Source: Liolophura sinensis (Eukaryota > Mollusca > Polyplacophora > Chitonida > Chitonidae). From it: a DNA stretch of 64,000 nucleotides. Below are positions 47,796 to 59,669 of the stretch, in pieces. The DNA is taken from contig NC_088300.1 of the NCBI RefSeq assembly GCF_032854445.1, forward strand, positions 52,118,984 to 52,182,983. Reading direction: 5' to 3'. Below the pieces are notes generated by a model. It was not told the origin of the DNA. It worked only from the letters and a program-made list of their open reading frames with translations, and did not search any database. The position numbers and the translations under genes are program-made. Numbering within the stretch: position 1 is the stretch's first letter; each line of letters begins with the position of its first letter.

Positions 47796-48478
47796 GTAGG
47801 GGTAAATTTATGAAAAATTGATTTATAAAGCTATGTTAACTGAGAATAGATCCTGTCTTCTAAACTATGGTTGCATCTATCTGATCCCAGTTCACTCCAA
47901 CTCTATCATTTGGTTACTAGATTTACCCTCCTTTCTCAACATTTTCATTTACAGAAACAACAGAAGATATAATCTAATGAATGAAATAGGTCATCTGGAC
48001 CAAGAATGCCAGTTTACTGCAAAAGTGTAGTGATTTAAGAACTATTTAGGCATGAATATCTACCTCCATGTGGTCAAACACATGCAAATAAATTTCCAGC
48101 TCCAAAAGTATTATGACAACTTTGAATGAATTTCCATGATCATCATGATCTTCACACATATATAACTACCATTATTCTCCACGTGTGACAGGGTTAAAGG
48201 CGCCATCGAGTTAGTTAGCATAAATTGCATGGTCCTTTATAGACAGTGTTTAACCCTCTGGGTTACAGGCTATTTCATAATGATGATGGACAAGTGCTCA
48301 CAACTCTTATGTATTTGCGTTAGATATGTAACACTATTTTTTTTTTTAATTATTTTTTTTGTGTACACTATTGTGACTTATGATGCTTCCATTGGTAGAA
48401 CCATTAGAACACTGTTGTTATGAGAGAAGTGAAGGTTTAACTACATCTGTAGGTACAAGACCCGGTTTGGGTACGAGA

Positions 48479-49025
48479 ATATCCATAACATGGCTGTCGC
48501 CTTGCCAACGTGGTCTGTTTGAGTTAAGCTGTCACATGTTTGCCTGTCATCGCTCTGTGCTTGTATCTGTTGTCCTTCCAGGTATGTAAAAGTATTCATT
48601 AAGCTGACATGACACTTTTCTCAGTCATTTTGTAAACCTGTAAGCGCAGAGGTCACTGTTTTGTGTTTGATTTTCTGTCAAGTGTTGGTGTGACCTTGTC
48701 AGTGTATGTTCACCTGTGTAATAACGTGACCGGAGTTTGGCTGATCACAGTCACTTTGACATGCTTTACATGGTTAATGTAAGCCTACATCAGGTATACA
48801 TAGCTGGAAACGGAAGTAATGAGTATTTCTGGTGTTTACCATGGTACTGCAGTGTGATGTACAATAATTGATAAGTGGATGTAACATGTGACTAATTTTA
48901 TATGCAGTCTAAGGTCATTTTATATCCATGATATGGCTGCCACCTCGCCAAACGCAGTCGCTTTGAGTTAAACTGTCAATTATTTGCCTGTCATCGCTCT
49001 GTGCTTGTATCTGTTATCCTTCCAG
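48479..49025 (+). repeat. Direct repeat pair of about 115 bp
   Basis: ATCCATAACATGGCTGTCGCC...GCCTGTCATCGCTCTGTGCTTGTATCTGTTGTCCTTCCAGG (48479-48580) is repeated as ATCCATGATATGGCTGCCACC...GTTATCCTTCCAGG (48925-49026). Both end in a splice-acceptor-like CTTCCAG. Only the second is followed by an exon-like stretch. Confidence 0.75.
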
Positions 49026-49137
49026 GGTTGCACACTACTGTCATACATACCAATGAGCCCAGTCCAAATGTAAAATCAGAGGAAAGAAATAAAGATCATA
49101 GTCAACAGGAAGCCAGCGTTGTTCTCTCTGTAAAACT
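49026..49137 (+). CDS. Isolated exon-like segment upstream of the ACID array, unknown protein
   Basis: Flanked by a good acceptor (TTATCCTTCCAG) and donor (AAACT|GTAAGG). It is open in one frame for its whole length, reading HTTVIHTNEPSPNVKSEERN and on to EASVVLSVK. Length 112 nt with phases 1 in and 2 out, the same phases as MED25 exon 12 (109 nt), though the peptides are not alike. I do not recognise it. It could be a 5' exon of a chimeric transcript with the array, or an exon of an unrelated gene. Confidence 0.3.
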
Positions 49138-49448
49138 GTAAGGACCGGTAAACCCCACTCTGGTTACAGTTTAAAAGCGTGGTAAAAATTGCAGTGGATT
49201 TGCACTACAGTTCGAAATGGAGCACACGTTTAACGTTGGCTTGGGGCCATGCAATTGGCGATCAAAATTTTGCTAAATCTAAAGTCAGAGCAAACTCAGA
49301 CAATGAGTAAAGATGGTGTGTGGTTGGTGTCCACGTAGAGTGGAGGTTACCTGTAGGGAACGAAAGCCTTTAAAAATGTATGACAGACAAAGTATACAAC
49401 AGTGAGGTTCCCTTAACCTCCAATTCCACCCCCAGCCCTTCGAAGGCT

Positions 49449-50024
49449 GGATTAGGCCCTCGGATTTAGAACATTATGTGCTGGTCTGTATCATTGATGT
49501 AATTTTTTTTTTCTTCCTCACAGCAGTGGCCGCATCATCAGCCACAGTGGGTCAACCCTCAATTGCCACCCTCACATCCAGGCACCTGTGTCACATCCTC
49601 AATCCCAACACCCATTACAGCAACAAATCCCCACCCCGGTGACTCAGACACACCAAACCATACCATCCAATCAGCAGATGCTTAACAACCAGACAAACAT
49701 TCCCCAGTCCATGGCTGAGCTGAAAAAACAACAAAGGTAATATTCTCTTCTGACATCATTTTCTCATCAGACTCATCTCATCAGACATTTGTTGTGTAAA
49801 ATAATGTATGCTTAATTTCAAGGAGATGTTTGTTAAAGGTAAGTGCTTTGAATGAGTTTGTGTACAGCATTGAATTTGCAAAATTCTTTAAATAGGTTCT
49901 TGTGCTTTTGTAATGCAGGGCGTACTGTATGTTTGCTTTGAGCATGAAAGTGTCACTGACATGGATTTTAGAATACAGAAAGAACATTATATAAACTGGA
50001 AAAAGAAATAAAAATAGAAAATGC

Positions 50025-50063
<39 letters not shown>

Positions 50064-53000
50064 TAGGTGTATTGTTATTGCTTTTAAGTGCAAAAAATGA
50101 TGCTATTAGACATGTAGATTTTGAAGTGAGGATGTTCCTTTTGTCATCTTAGATGTTAAACTGGAAATGCAAATATAGTTATGTGTCATCATGAAGTAAA
50201 TATTGACATATCGTTTCTCCAGCTGCCCAGAGACAGAATATGATCCGGGCACAACAACAACAACAGGCAGGGATGATGCCACAACAGCCCAACATGACCC
50301 ATAGGAACCCAGCTCAGACCATGATGACTCCCAACGCCCAACAGTCCATGATGCACCAACAACAACAGCAGCAGCCAACTATGGCACAAATCCAAGTCTC
50401 TCAAAGCCAAGGGTCCATACCACAACAAGTCAGCTCTTTCTCCACCCAACAGACAAAAACCTTAGTAAATCCCCAGCCAAGTATGTCCCAGGGAGATATC
50501 ATGATGCAGCCAAACATGAGTGGTCAGAACGAGTCTATAGCCATGGGCCAGGCACCCTTTGGTAACCCAGAACAACCAATGGGCACGATCGCTCCTATCA
50601 ACACCCCTAACATGATCCGTGCCCCAGCTCCTCCACAGAGGACGACTGTGTGGACAGGTAAGGGCACCAAATTTTGCCAGGTGTCATTTCTGTTACTTAG
50701 CTAATGACTCCTCATCATCCCAAGACTCAAAAGTTAAGTACAGCGCAAACCCCATGCGTACATACATACCCAAACTGTCCCAAATACACTAAAATATTTG
50801 TGGCCAGCCATTGAGGTGACTGGCAAAGGGCAACAGCTCACACCACCAGGAGGCCCTCTTGTTTTCTCTTCCCCATAAACCCCACCACATGTTTTGTGTG
50901 CTTGAATCATGTGTTTATTTTTTGTCTTGTAACATTTTTAAAATCAAAATGCAAATGGCTGCAGATCATTGCCTGCTGTTAATCTAAATTTACCCGACTT
51001 GAATGTTTGTCAACTGCAAAAGCTACTTTTGATGTGACATGAAATTGGCAATGACTGGCAAGGTACAAGGTATGCACGTTGACAATGTAATTTAATCCAA
51101 GACTTATTTTTTGGGAGATTTGTATTACCCTTTTTTCTCAACATTTCACATATGAAAGAACAACTTTCAGTGCACATTTTTAATTTAATTTTAGAGTCAA
51201 AGCAACATTGGTTGGATTGGCCAGTTTCAGGATATCACAAAAAGTATAATTATGCCTTCAGAATATTTTTAAATAAACACATTGCAAAGAGGTGTAAAGG
51301 TTGAAGCATTACAGTAAGTTTTTATAGAGACCCAAAACATGAAGCAAAATGGAAAGAAGATGGAGCATCAATGTTTGTGGATTTCTTCTTGTTCTCTACA
51401 ATACACAGCTGTAATGTATAAATGTAAAGGTGACATTTTAAATATTGCAGACTTTGCTTCTGCCAAGTCATTTGAGTATTCACAGTGTACCCAGAACATT
51501 TTTGTGGAAGAAGGAGACTTTGGTGGAGGAAAAGGCTACTTTGTTGTAGAATAAGCTACTTTGTTGTAGAAAAGGACAACTTTGTTGCAGAATAAGGCTA
51601 CTTTGTTGTAGAAAAAAGCTACTTTGATGTAGAAGAAATTGACTTTGTCTTTGTACAGGTGCTCTGGAGTGGCAGGAGAAGTCTAAGGTGCCAGGCCTAG
51701 GTTCCTCGGGCAAGCTTACGCGGTCTCTGGCGTGTACTGTGTCCATAGCTCAGGGAGAGGCAGATCTGTACGTAATATCATCCCGCCCAACAGAGAACAT
51801 CCTGTTATCAGTGAGGGTTGGGGAGAGGGAAACAGTGTGAATTTAAAATAGTTGGTGATTTATAGACATGCATCTTTTCTTGTGTTAAATGTCATTTTTG
51901 AAATGGCTGTTGGAGGTTTGAATAAAATTATGCTGTCAATTGATAGTGTATCTATGTTGAGCATTGTTTTGACAGATGGTATTTTTTTCAAGTATCAAGA
52001 AAATAGAAGATATTTGTAACATTCCATGATGAGGGTAATTGTTCTTAGTATAAATTGGTAGAACTATTAATTTATCATCTTTTGGACTATACTGCAAGTG
52101 AATTTTTTTCATAATTTATTAAATTGAAATGTGGTTTGAAATACAAATTGCATGATTGTTATTATTGTCTATTGTGCTTGTCTAAATTTGTCTGGAACCT
52201 TCGTGTCATAGGTCTTAAGAATTGATCGACTTTTGGGGTTTAGTTGATCGTTAATTTTCCAGTATTATTTGACATTTACCTCATCTCTCTCCTCCGTAGG
52301 AATGCCAGCAAGTGGCCAAACAAACTGATCATGCAGCTCATTCCCCATAGCCTTCTAAATCCACTCAATGACCTCCTGTGCAGATCTCAGATGGTTTCTT
52401 TCCACTTTGCCCAGACCGATTTGAACGCTCTGAAGAATCTCTATAAAGTTCTGTTCAATGGTTTTGTAAGTATAGATCTGTGAATTACCATTCCTAAAGT
52501 TCTTAATTTTCATGTCTTATAGCACACCCTCTCACAAACATCCTTAAAAGTCTTTACTTTTGAAACTATTTTGTTCGTTTGACTTTCCTGTTTTCTTTTG
52601 TGGATTGCTTTGACAGATTACCAATGCATAACACCTAAGACAAACCGTAGATTGATGGATATATAGAGGATATGCAGTGAGTGATCTGAAGATATTGAAT
52701 TTTATGAAACAAGAGTAGTAGTTTTCATTTGTTCGAAGCTCTTGCGAGGACCAAATAAAAACTACTACTCGAGTTTAATTAATTTGATATCGAGGGTCAC
52801 GATTTTTTCATATCCTTTTTATCCCATAAATGACTTATTGTACGTCTATGGCAGTAAAAATCATTACGATTTTAACTCTACGCAAACTGCACCGACTTTG
52901 AAGCACGTAGTGCTATCACATATATAGGTCAAGTGAAGCGTAATCAGTAATTGACAAGTACATGGCGGAGCACAATACAGTGCAGACAAAATTTATTTAC

Positions 53001-55064
53001 ATGAGGACTTTTTTATACCATAGACATGTCAAAAGTTTGCTTTATAAAATATATCATTCAATACATTAATATTTACAACAAGAATATTACAATTTACTAC
53101 AGAAAGAATTGCTGTCTAACAATAGAGAAATTTCACGTGCGCTGAGTACATGCCATGCAGTTTTCCAAAATCAGCTGACAGTTTAACTTGGCGAAGGTTG
53201 AACATGTGAAACAGGCTACAGAGTATTGATTTCTAACAGAATTTAAGTATGGTAGATATTATTAGTTTCATCTGGATAATGTGAAAATTAGCGAAGCACA
53301 AAGTTTCAGGCCTAAAGAATGATGTTAAGAAAAATAATGGCCTACCGGATGTTTCTGTTCTGGGTATTTTACTTAGTCTTTGTGGCGATAACTCTGTGTC
53401 GCAGTCAATGCCGAGGATTTCCACATTGATTCGATTATCTCTTGTCACATTTATAACTCTGGCACGTACTTTTTTGTCAATATCTCCTGGTCGAAAGTCG
53501 ACCGTGTTAACATTTGCAGACGATAAGAAAAAGTTGTACAAAAAGTAGTACCCGTACAGCCGAGTTGTAACTTTTGATTGGTCGATTTTATGAATGAAAA
53601 GATACACGTACCAGTCAAAATGTTGGAATTTATATTATACGTGGTGCATATCAAAACGATATGTCATGCCTTATTACCCAGAAAAATGAACATTTATGGG
53701 ATTAAAATAAATATCCTCGTGGTGTTCTTTTAAATAGGACGGTCAGGCGTTGACCTGCAGATGGCCTTGGGTTTCCTTCGGGCTCTGCTGGCCGCGGTCA
53801 TATAAGTGAAATATTCTTTAGTTCTAACACCAATCAAATAAAAAAAGAAATCATAATGTCCTGCTAAGACTTACAAAGGACAAGAAATCACACTGTCTAC
53901 AGTATTTTTTGGCATGGTGCCATCATCAGTGCATATTTTTACCTCAGTGTCTATTTGAGTACTGGGAAGCTCAACAGGCTGTGGGCATCGATTGGCTCAG
54001 ATGGTTACAGTGACTGCCATTTGGGACTGTCGGGCCTTAGACCTGTGAGGTTGTGTGTTCGAATCCAGCTCATGCTATTTCAACTCCAGCAAGAAGTTAA
54101 AACGTTTGTCAAGTACAGAAGCTGTAAAGGCGCTCAGGTCTTGTTGGCATTAAGACTAAGTGTGTAACTCTGATTCATGATGTGTATTGTGGATATATTT
54201 TGCTGCAGGCTGGCTGCGTTCACTTCCACCCAATCACCCAGTGTGAGGTGCGCATGCTTATTTTGCTGTACAACAACGAGAAGAGAATGTTTGTTGGCAT
54301 GATTCCTAAAAACCAGATGGAATTTGTCAATGGTATCAGACAGGTGATTACATCCAGCAAAAACCAACAGAAACAAAAGGTGATTCTTTAGAAACTGATC
54401 CTTCTAATTGATCTTTATGGTTTAATTTATTAACCAAGTTTGCAAGTTCTCACAGATCAGTTTCTCACCATGGTTTCTCAGTTTTGGTGTTGAGCTAATA
54501 AATTATCTGTTTTTTGGTGTCTTGAAATTGCTTAGCTGATTTCAGTTCCCCTTTTTAAGATTTTTTTTTTATTTTTCACTCTTAGCTGTACAGTAAGCTT
54601 AATTAGAGTTTGTGTTTGTGTTAGAGTTTGACAAAAGTAAAGAAAAATTTAAGAAAGTTGAAGTGGGACAATGCAGATATATAATAATTCAAAACATGTC
54701 TTCAAAGATTGTAGAACAAACAGTGTTTTTTTCTTATTAATGCCTAATCAGAATGTAATTTCTATTGAATGGTGTTGGTATGTTGTTAGGCAAATTGTGA
54801 GGAAGGATTTGAAGGTAAAAATAGGTGATATCATGGTGAGAAATTTTGTTGCAGTGTAAAGACACATTGCCTTCATAATGATTGAATAACTCTACATTCA
54901 TGTATTGCTGTCTTATTTGTGTTTTTTTATGATTTATTTACTTTTCTTAAGTGTTCACAATTTATGATTTTTGGTAGCAGTGTTAGAGTACATTAAATTT
55001 TATGAATGAAGATGTTTTTCATATCTGGAAACAAGAACTTTGAAGTATTTGTCATAGTGAAAAG
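49449..55064 (+). pseudogene. MED25 partial copy 1 (exons 10-14)
   Basis: Same-strand copy of MED25 from just upstream of exon 10 (orig. about 26105) to intron 14 (orig. about 30754). Exon 10' (49525-49738) is broken: a one-base loss near 49580 shifts the frame into a TGA, and an extra A lies before its donor. Exons 11' (50223-50657, 18 nt shorter than the parent), 12' (51659-51767), 13' (52300-52465) and 14' (54209-54379) are fully open, with GT/AG sites and original phases. Exon 11' has an in-frame ATG at 50240. A 1.05-kb insertion sits in intron 13' (52659-53708). Differences from MED25 in exon 14' are 10 nt, 8 of them amino-acid-changing. It lacks the VWA domain, so it is not a MED25 paralogue in the full sense: a pseudogene, or part of a new ACID-only gene. 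Confidence 0.85.
52659..53708 (-). mobile_element. 1.05-kb insertion in copy 1 with a Tudor-like frame on the minus strand
   Basis: Absent from the parent intron (parent resumes at 29347). It contains a hairpin at 52713-52770 (AGTAGTAGTTTTCATTTG against CAAATAAAAACTACTACT) and a minus-strand 124-codon frame at 53233-53607. The core of that frame, KKVRARVINVTRDNRINVEI followed by LGIDCDTELSPQRLSKIP, has the spacing of a Tudor-domain strand pattern ending in L..IP. A donor-like CCG|GTAGGC follows TETSG. No transposase, terminal repeat or clear target duplication was found. It may be a non-autonomous element carrying a captured exon. The Tudor assignment is an inference from pattern only. Confidence 0.45.
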
Positions 55065-57315
55065 ATCAGCTCTTTCTCCACCCAACAGACAAAAACCTTA
55101 TTAAACCCCCAGCCACATATGGTATCTCAACCCAATGTGTCCCAGGGAGATATGATGCAGCCAAACAAGAGGGGTCAGAACCAGTCTATAGCCATGGGCC
55201 AGGCACCCTTTGGTAACCCAGAACAACCAATGGGCACGATCGCTCCTATCAACACCCCTAACATGATCCGTGCCCCAGCTCCTCCACAGAGGACGACCGT
55301 GTGGACAGGTAAGGGCACCTAATTTTGCCAGGTGTCATTTCTGTTACTTAGCTAATGACTCCTCATCATCCCAAGACTCAAAAGTTAAGTACAGCGCAAA
55401 CCCCATGCGTACATACATACCCAAACTGTCCCAAATACACTAAACATTTGTGGCCAGCCATTGAGGTAACTGGCAAAGGGCAACAGCTCACACCACCAGC
55501 AGGCCCTCCTGTTTTCTCTTCCCATAAACCGTACTGCATGTTTTGTGTGCTTGAATTGTGTGTTTATTTTTTTGTCTTGTAACATTTTTAAAATCAAAAT
55601 GCAAATGTTTGCAGATCATTGCCTGCTGTTAATCTAAATTTACCTGAGTTGAATGTTTGTCAACTGCAAAAGCTACTTTTGGTGTGGCATGAAATTGGCA
55701 ATGACTGGCAAGGTACAAAGTATGCACGTTGACAATGTAATTTATTCCAAGACTTATTTTTAGGAGATTTGTATTACCCTTTTTTCTCAACATTTTCGCA
55801 TCTGAAAGAGAACTTTCAGTGCACATTTTTAATTTCATTTTAGAGTCAAAGCAATATTGGTTGGATTGGCCAGTTTCGGGATGTCACAAAAAGTATAATT
55901 ATGCCTTCAGAATATTCTTAAATAAACACATTGCAAAGAGGCGTAAAGGTGGAAGCATTACAGTAGGTTTTTATAGAGACCCAAAACATGAAGTAAAATG
56001 GAAAGAAGATGGAGCATCAATGTTTGTGGATTTCTTCTTGTTCTCTACAATACCCAGCTGTAATGTATAAATGTAAAGGTGACATTTTAAATATTGCAGA
56101 CTTTGCTTCTGCCAAAGGTCATTTGAGTATTCACAGTGTACCCAGAACATTTTTTGTGGAAGAAGGAGACTTTGGTGGAGGAAAAGGCTACTTTGTTGTA
56201 GAATAAGCTACTTTGTTGTAGAAAAGGACAACTTTGTTGCAGAATAAGGCTACTTTGTTGTAGAAAAAAGCTACTTTGATGTAGAAGTAATTGACTTTGT
56301 CTTTGTACAGGTGCTCTGGAGTGGCAGGAGAAGTCTAAGGTGCCAGGCCTAGGTTCCTCGGGCAAGCTTACGCGGTCTCTGGCGTGTACTGTGTCCATAG
56401 CTCAGGGAGAGGCAGATCTGTACGTAATATCATCCCGCCCAACAGAGAACATCCTGTTATCAGTGAGGGTTGGGGAGGGGGGGAAACAGTGTGAATTTAA
56501 AATAGTTGGTGATTTATAGACATGCATCTTTTCTTGTGTTAAATGTCATTTTTGAAATGGCTGTTGGAGGTTTGAATAAAATTATGCTGTCAATTGATAG
56601 TGTATCTATGTTGAGCATTGTTTTGACAGATGGTATTTTTTTCAAGTATCAAGAAAATAGAAGATATTTGTAACATTTCATGATGAGGGTAATTGTTCTT
56701 AGTATAAATTGGTAGAACTATTAATTTATCATCTTTTGGACTATACTGCAAGTGAATTTTTTTCATAATTTATTAAATTGAAATGTGGTTTGAAATACAA
56801 ATTGCATTATTGTTATTATTGTCTATTGTGCTTGTCTAAATTTGTCTGGAAGCTTCGTGGCATAAGTCTTAAGAATTGATCAACTTTGAGGTTTGTCTAG
56901 TTGATTGTCGATTTTCCAGTATTATTTGACATTTACCTTATCTCTCTCCTCCGTAGGAATACCAGCAAATGGCCAAACAAACTGATCATGCAGCTCATTC
57001 CCCATAGCCTTCTAAATCCACTCAATGACCTCCTGCGCAGATCTCAGATGGTTTCTTTCCACTTTGCCCAGACCGATTTGAACGCTCTGAAGAATCTCTA
57101 TAAAGTTCTGTTCAATGGTTTTGTAAGTATAGATCTGTGAATTACCATTCCTAAAGTTCTTAATTTTCATGTCTTATAGCACACCCTCTCACAAACATCC
57201 TTAAAAGTCTTTACTTTTGAAACTATTTTGTTCGTTTGACTTTCCTGTTTTCTTTTGTGGATTGCTTTGACAGATTACCAATGCATATTACCTAAGACAA
57301 AACGTAGATTGATGG

Positions 57316-58366
57316 ATATATAGAGGATATGCAGTGAGTGATCCGAAGATATTAAATTTTATGAAACAAGAGTAGTAGTTTTCATTTGTTCGAAGCTCTG
57401 GCGAGGACCAAATAAAAACTACTACTCGAGTTTAATTAATTTGATATCGAGGGTCACGATTTTTTCATATCCTATTTATCCCATAAATGACTTATTGTAC
57501 GTCTATGGCGAAAAAATCATTACGATTTTAACTCTACGCAAATTGCACCGACTTTGAAGCACGTAGTGCTATCACATATATAGGTCAAGTGAAGCGTAAT
57601 CAGTAATTGACAAGTACATGGCGGAGCACAATATAGTACAGACAAAAATTTATTTACATGAGGACTTTTTTATACCATAGACATGTCAAAAGTTTGCTTT
57701 ATAAAATATATCATTCAATACATTAATATTTACAACAAGAATATTACAATTTACTACAGAAAGAATTGCTGTCTAACAATAGAGAAATTTCATCGTGCGC
57801 TGAGTACATGCCATGCAGTTTTCCAAAATCAGCTGACAGTTTAACTTGGCGAAGGTTGAACATGTGAAACAGGCTACAGAGTATTGATTTCTAACAGAAT
57901 TTAAGTATGGTAGATATTATTAGTTTCATCTGGATAATGTGAAAATTAGCGAAGCACAAAGTTTCAGGCCTAAAGAATGATGTTAAGAAAAATAATGGCC
58001 TACCGGATGTTTCTGTTCTGGGTATTTTACTTAGTCTTTGTGGCGATAATTCTGTGTCGCAGTCAATGCCGAGGATTTCCACATTGATTCGATTATCTCT
58101 TGTCACATTTATAACTCTGGCACGTACTTTTTTGTCAATATCTCCTGGTCGAAAGTCGACCGTGTTAACATTTGCAGACGACAAGAAAGAGTTGTACAAA
58201 AAGTAGTGCCCGTACAGCCGAGTTGTAACTTTTGATTGGTCGATTTTATGAATGAAAAGATACACGGATCAATCAAAATGTTAGAATTTATATTATACGT
58301 GGTGCATATCAAAAGGATATGTCATGTCTTATTACCCAGAAAAATGAACATTTATGGGATTAAAAT
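57316..58366 (-). mobile_element. 1.05-kb Tudor-like insertion, second copy
   Basis: Same element and same insertion point as at 52659-53708. Its minus-strand frame is 57891-58265 (124 codons), differing from the first by two residues (Y to H, F to S), both outside the RARVINV core. It was duplicated together with the MED25 segment and did not insert independently. Confidence 0.5.
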
Positions 58367-59486
58367 AAATATCCTCGTGGTGTTCTTTTAAATAGGACGG
58401 TCAGGCGTTGACCTGCAGATGGCCTTGGGTTTCCTTCAGGCTCTGCTTGCTGCGGTCATGTAAGTGAAATATTCTTTAGTTCCAATCACCAATCAAATAA
58501 ATAAAGAAATCATAACATCCTGCTAAGACTTACAAAGGACAAGAAATCACACTGTCTACAGTATTTTTTGGCATGGTGCCATCATCAGTGCATATTTTTA
58601 CCTCAGTGTCTATTTGAGTACTGGGAAGCTCAACAGGCTGTGGGCATCGATTGGCTCAGATGGTTACAGTGACTGCCATTTGGGACTGTCGGGCCTTAGA
58701 CCCATGAGGTTGTGTGTTCAAATCCAGCTCATGCTATTTCAACTCCAGCAAGAAGTTAAAACGTTTGTCAAGTACAGAAGCTGTAAAGGCACTCAGGTCT
58801 TGTTGGCATTAAGACTAAGTGTGTAACTCTGATTCATGATGTGTATTGTGGATATATTTTGCTGCAGGCTGGCTTCGTTCACTTCCACCCAATCACCCAG
58901 CGTGAGGTGCGCATGCTTATTTTGCTGTACAACAAGAAGAAGAAAATGTTTGTTGGGAGGATTCCTAAAAACCAGATGGAATTTGTCAATGGTATCAGAC
59001 AGGTGATTACATCCAGCAAAAACCAACAGAAACAAAAGGTGATTCATTAGAAACTGATCCTTCTAATTGATCTTTATGGTTTAATCTATTAACCAAGTTT
59101 GCAAGTTCTCACAGATCAGTTTCTCACCATGGTTTCTCAGTTTTGGTGTTGAGCTAATAAGTTATCTGTTTTTTGGTGTCTTGAAATTGCTCAGCTGATT
59201 TCAGTTCCCCTTTTTAAGATTTTTTTTTTATTTTTCACTCTTAGCTGTACAGTAAGCTTAATTAGAGTTTGTGTTTGTGTTAGAGTTTGACAGAAGTAAA
59301 GAAAAATTTAAGAAAGTTGAAGTGGGACAATGCAGATATATAATAATTCAAAACATGTCTTCAAAGATTGTAGAACAAACAGTGGTTTTTTCTTATTAAT
59401 GCCTAATCAGAATGCAATTTCTATTGAATGGTGTTGGTATGTTGTTAGGCAAATTGTGAGGAAGGATTTGAAGGTAAAAATAAGTG

Positions 59487-59625
59487 ACTTGCTTAAGTGG
59501 CATTTAGAAGTCGGTGAGGAGATACACTGGACAAGGCATTCTTATGGATGTACAACTTCTTGGTTTATTTAACACAACGTTTCGATGCAGATACTAGCAT
59601 CGTTATCAAGTGAATGATCGTTATC
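59487..59625 (-). mobile_element. Penelope-like element 3' fragment (inferred)
   Basis: On the minus strand it reads ACGATGCTAGTATCTGCATCGAAACGTTGTGTTAAATAAACCAAGAAG; the CGATGC...GCATCG stem followed by GAAACGTTG and AAATAAACC is typical of the 3' ends of invertebrate Penelope-like retroelements. No reverse transcriptase or GIY-YIG frame is present. It replaces about 200 bp of the intron 14 copy, so insertion came with a deletion. Confidence 0.45.
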
Positions 59626-59669
59626 ATATCTGGAAACAAGAACTTTGAAGTATTTGTCATAGTGAAAAG

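Larger units (their letters stand above)
42056..49448. other. Intergenic region between MED25 and its partial copies
   Basis: Apart from the features listed separately inside it, this is AT-rich sequence. A dispersed motif (AATTCCACCCC...GCCCTT....GGATTAGG) occurs at 46855-46895 and again at 49420-49460, where copy 1 begins, and a related one occurs at 26108-26125 before exon 10. A further dispersed motif (GGCTCTAATCCAGCCCTTCCCAG..CCAATTACC) at 25752-25790 recurs at 46272-46312. No complete gene was seen. Confidence 0.5.
55065..59669 (+). pseudogene. MED25 partial copy 2 (3' half of exon 11 to intron 14)
   Basis: The unit begins in the middle of exon 11 (orig. about 27109), fused to intron 14 of copy 1. 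Open segments: exon 11 remnant 55065-55308 (244 nt, open in phase 0 from an AG at 55063-55064), exon 12 56311-56419, exon 13 56957-57122, exon 14 58868-59038, all with native donors. The 1.05-kb insertion is present at 57316-58366, so it predates this duplication. Relative to copy 1, exon 14 has C to F, C to R, E to K and M to R changes. A 140-bp foreign segment replaces part of intron 14 at 59487-59625. Coding potential depends on use of the junction AG. Confidence 0.85.
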
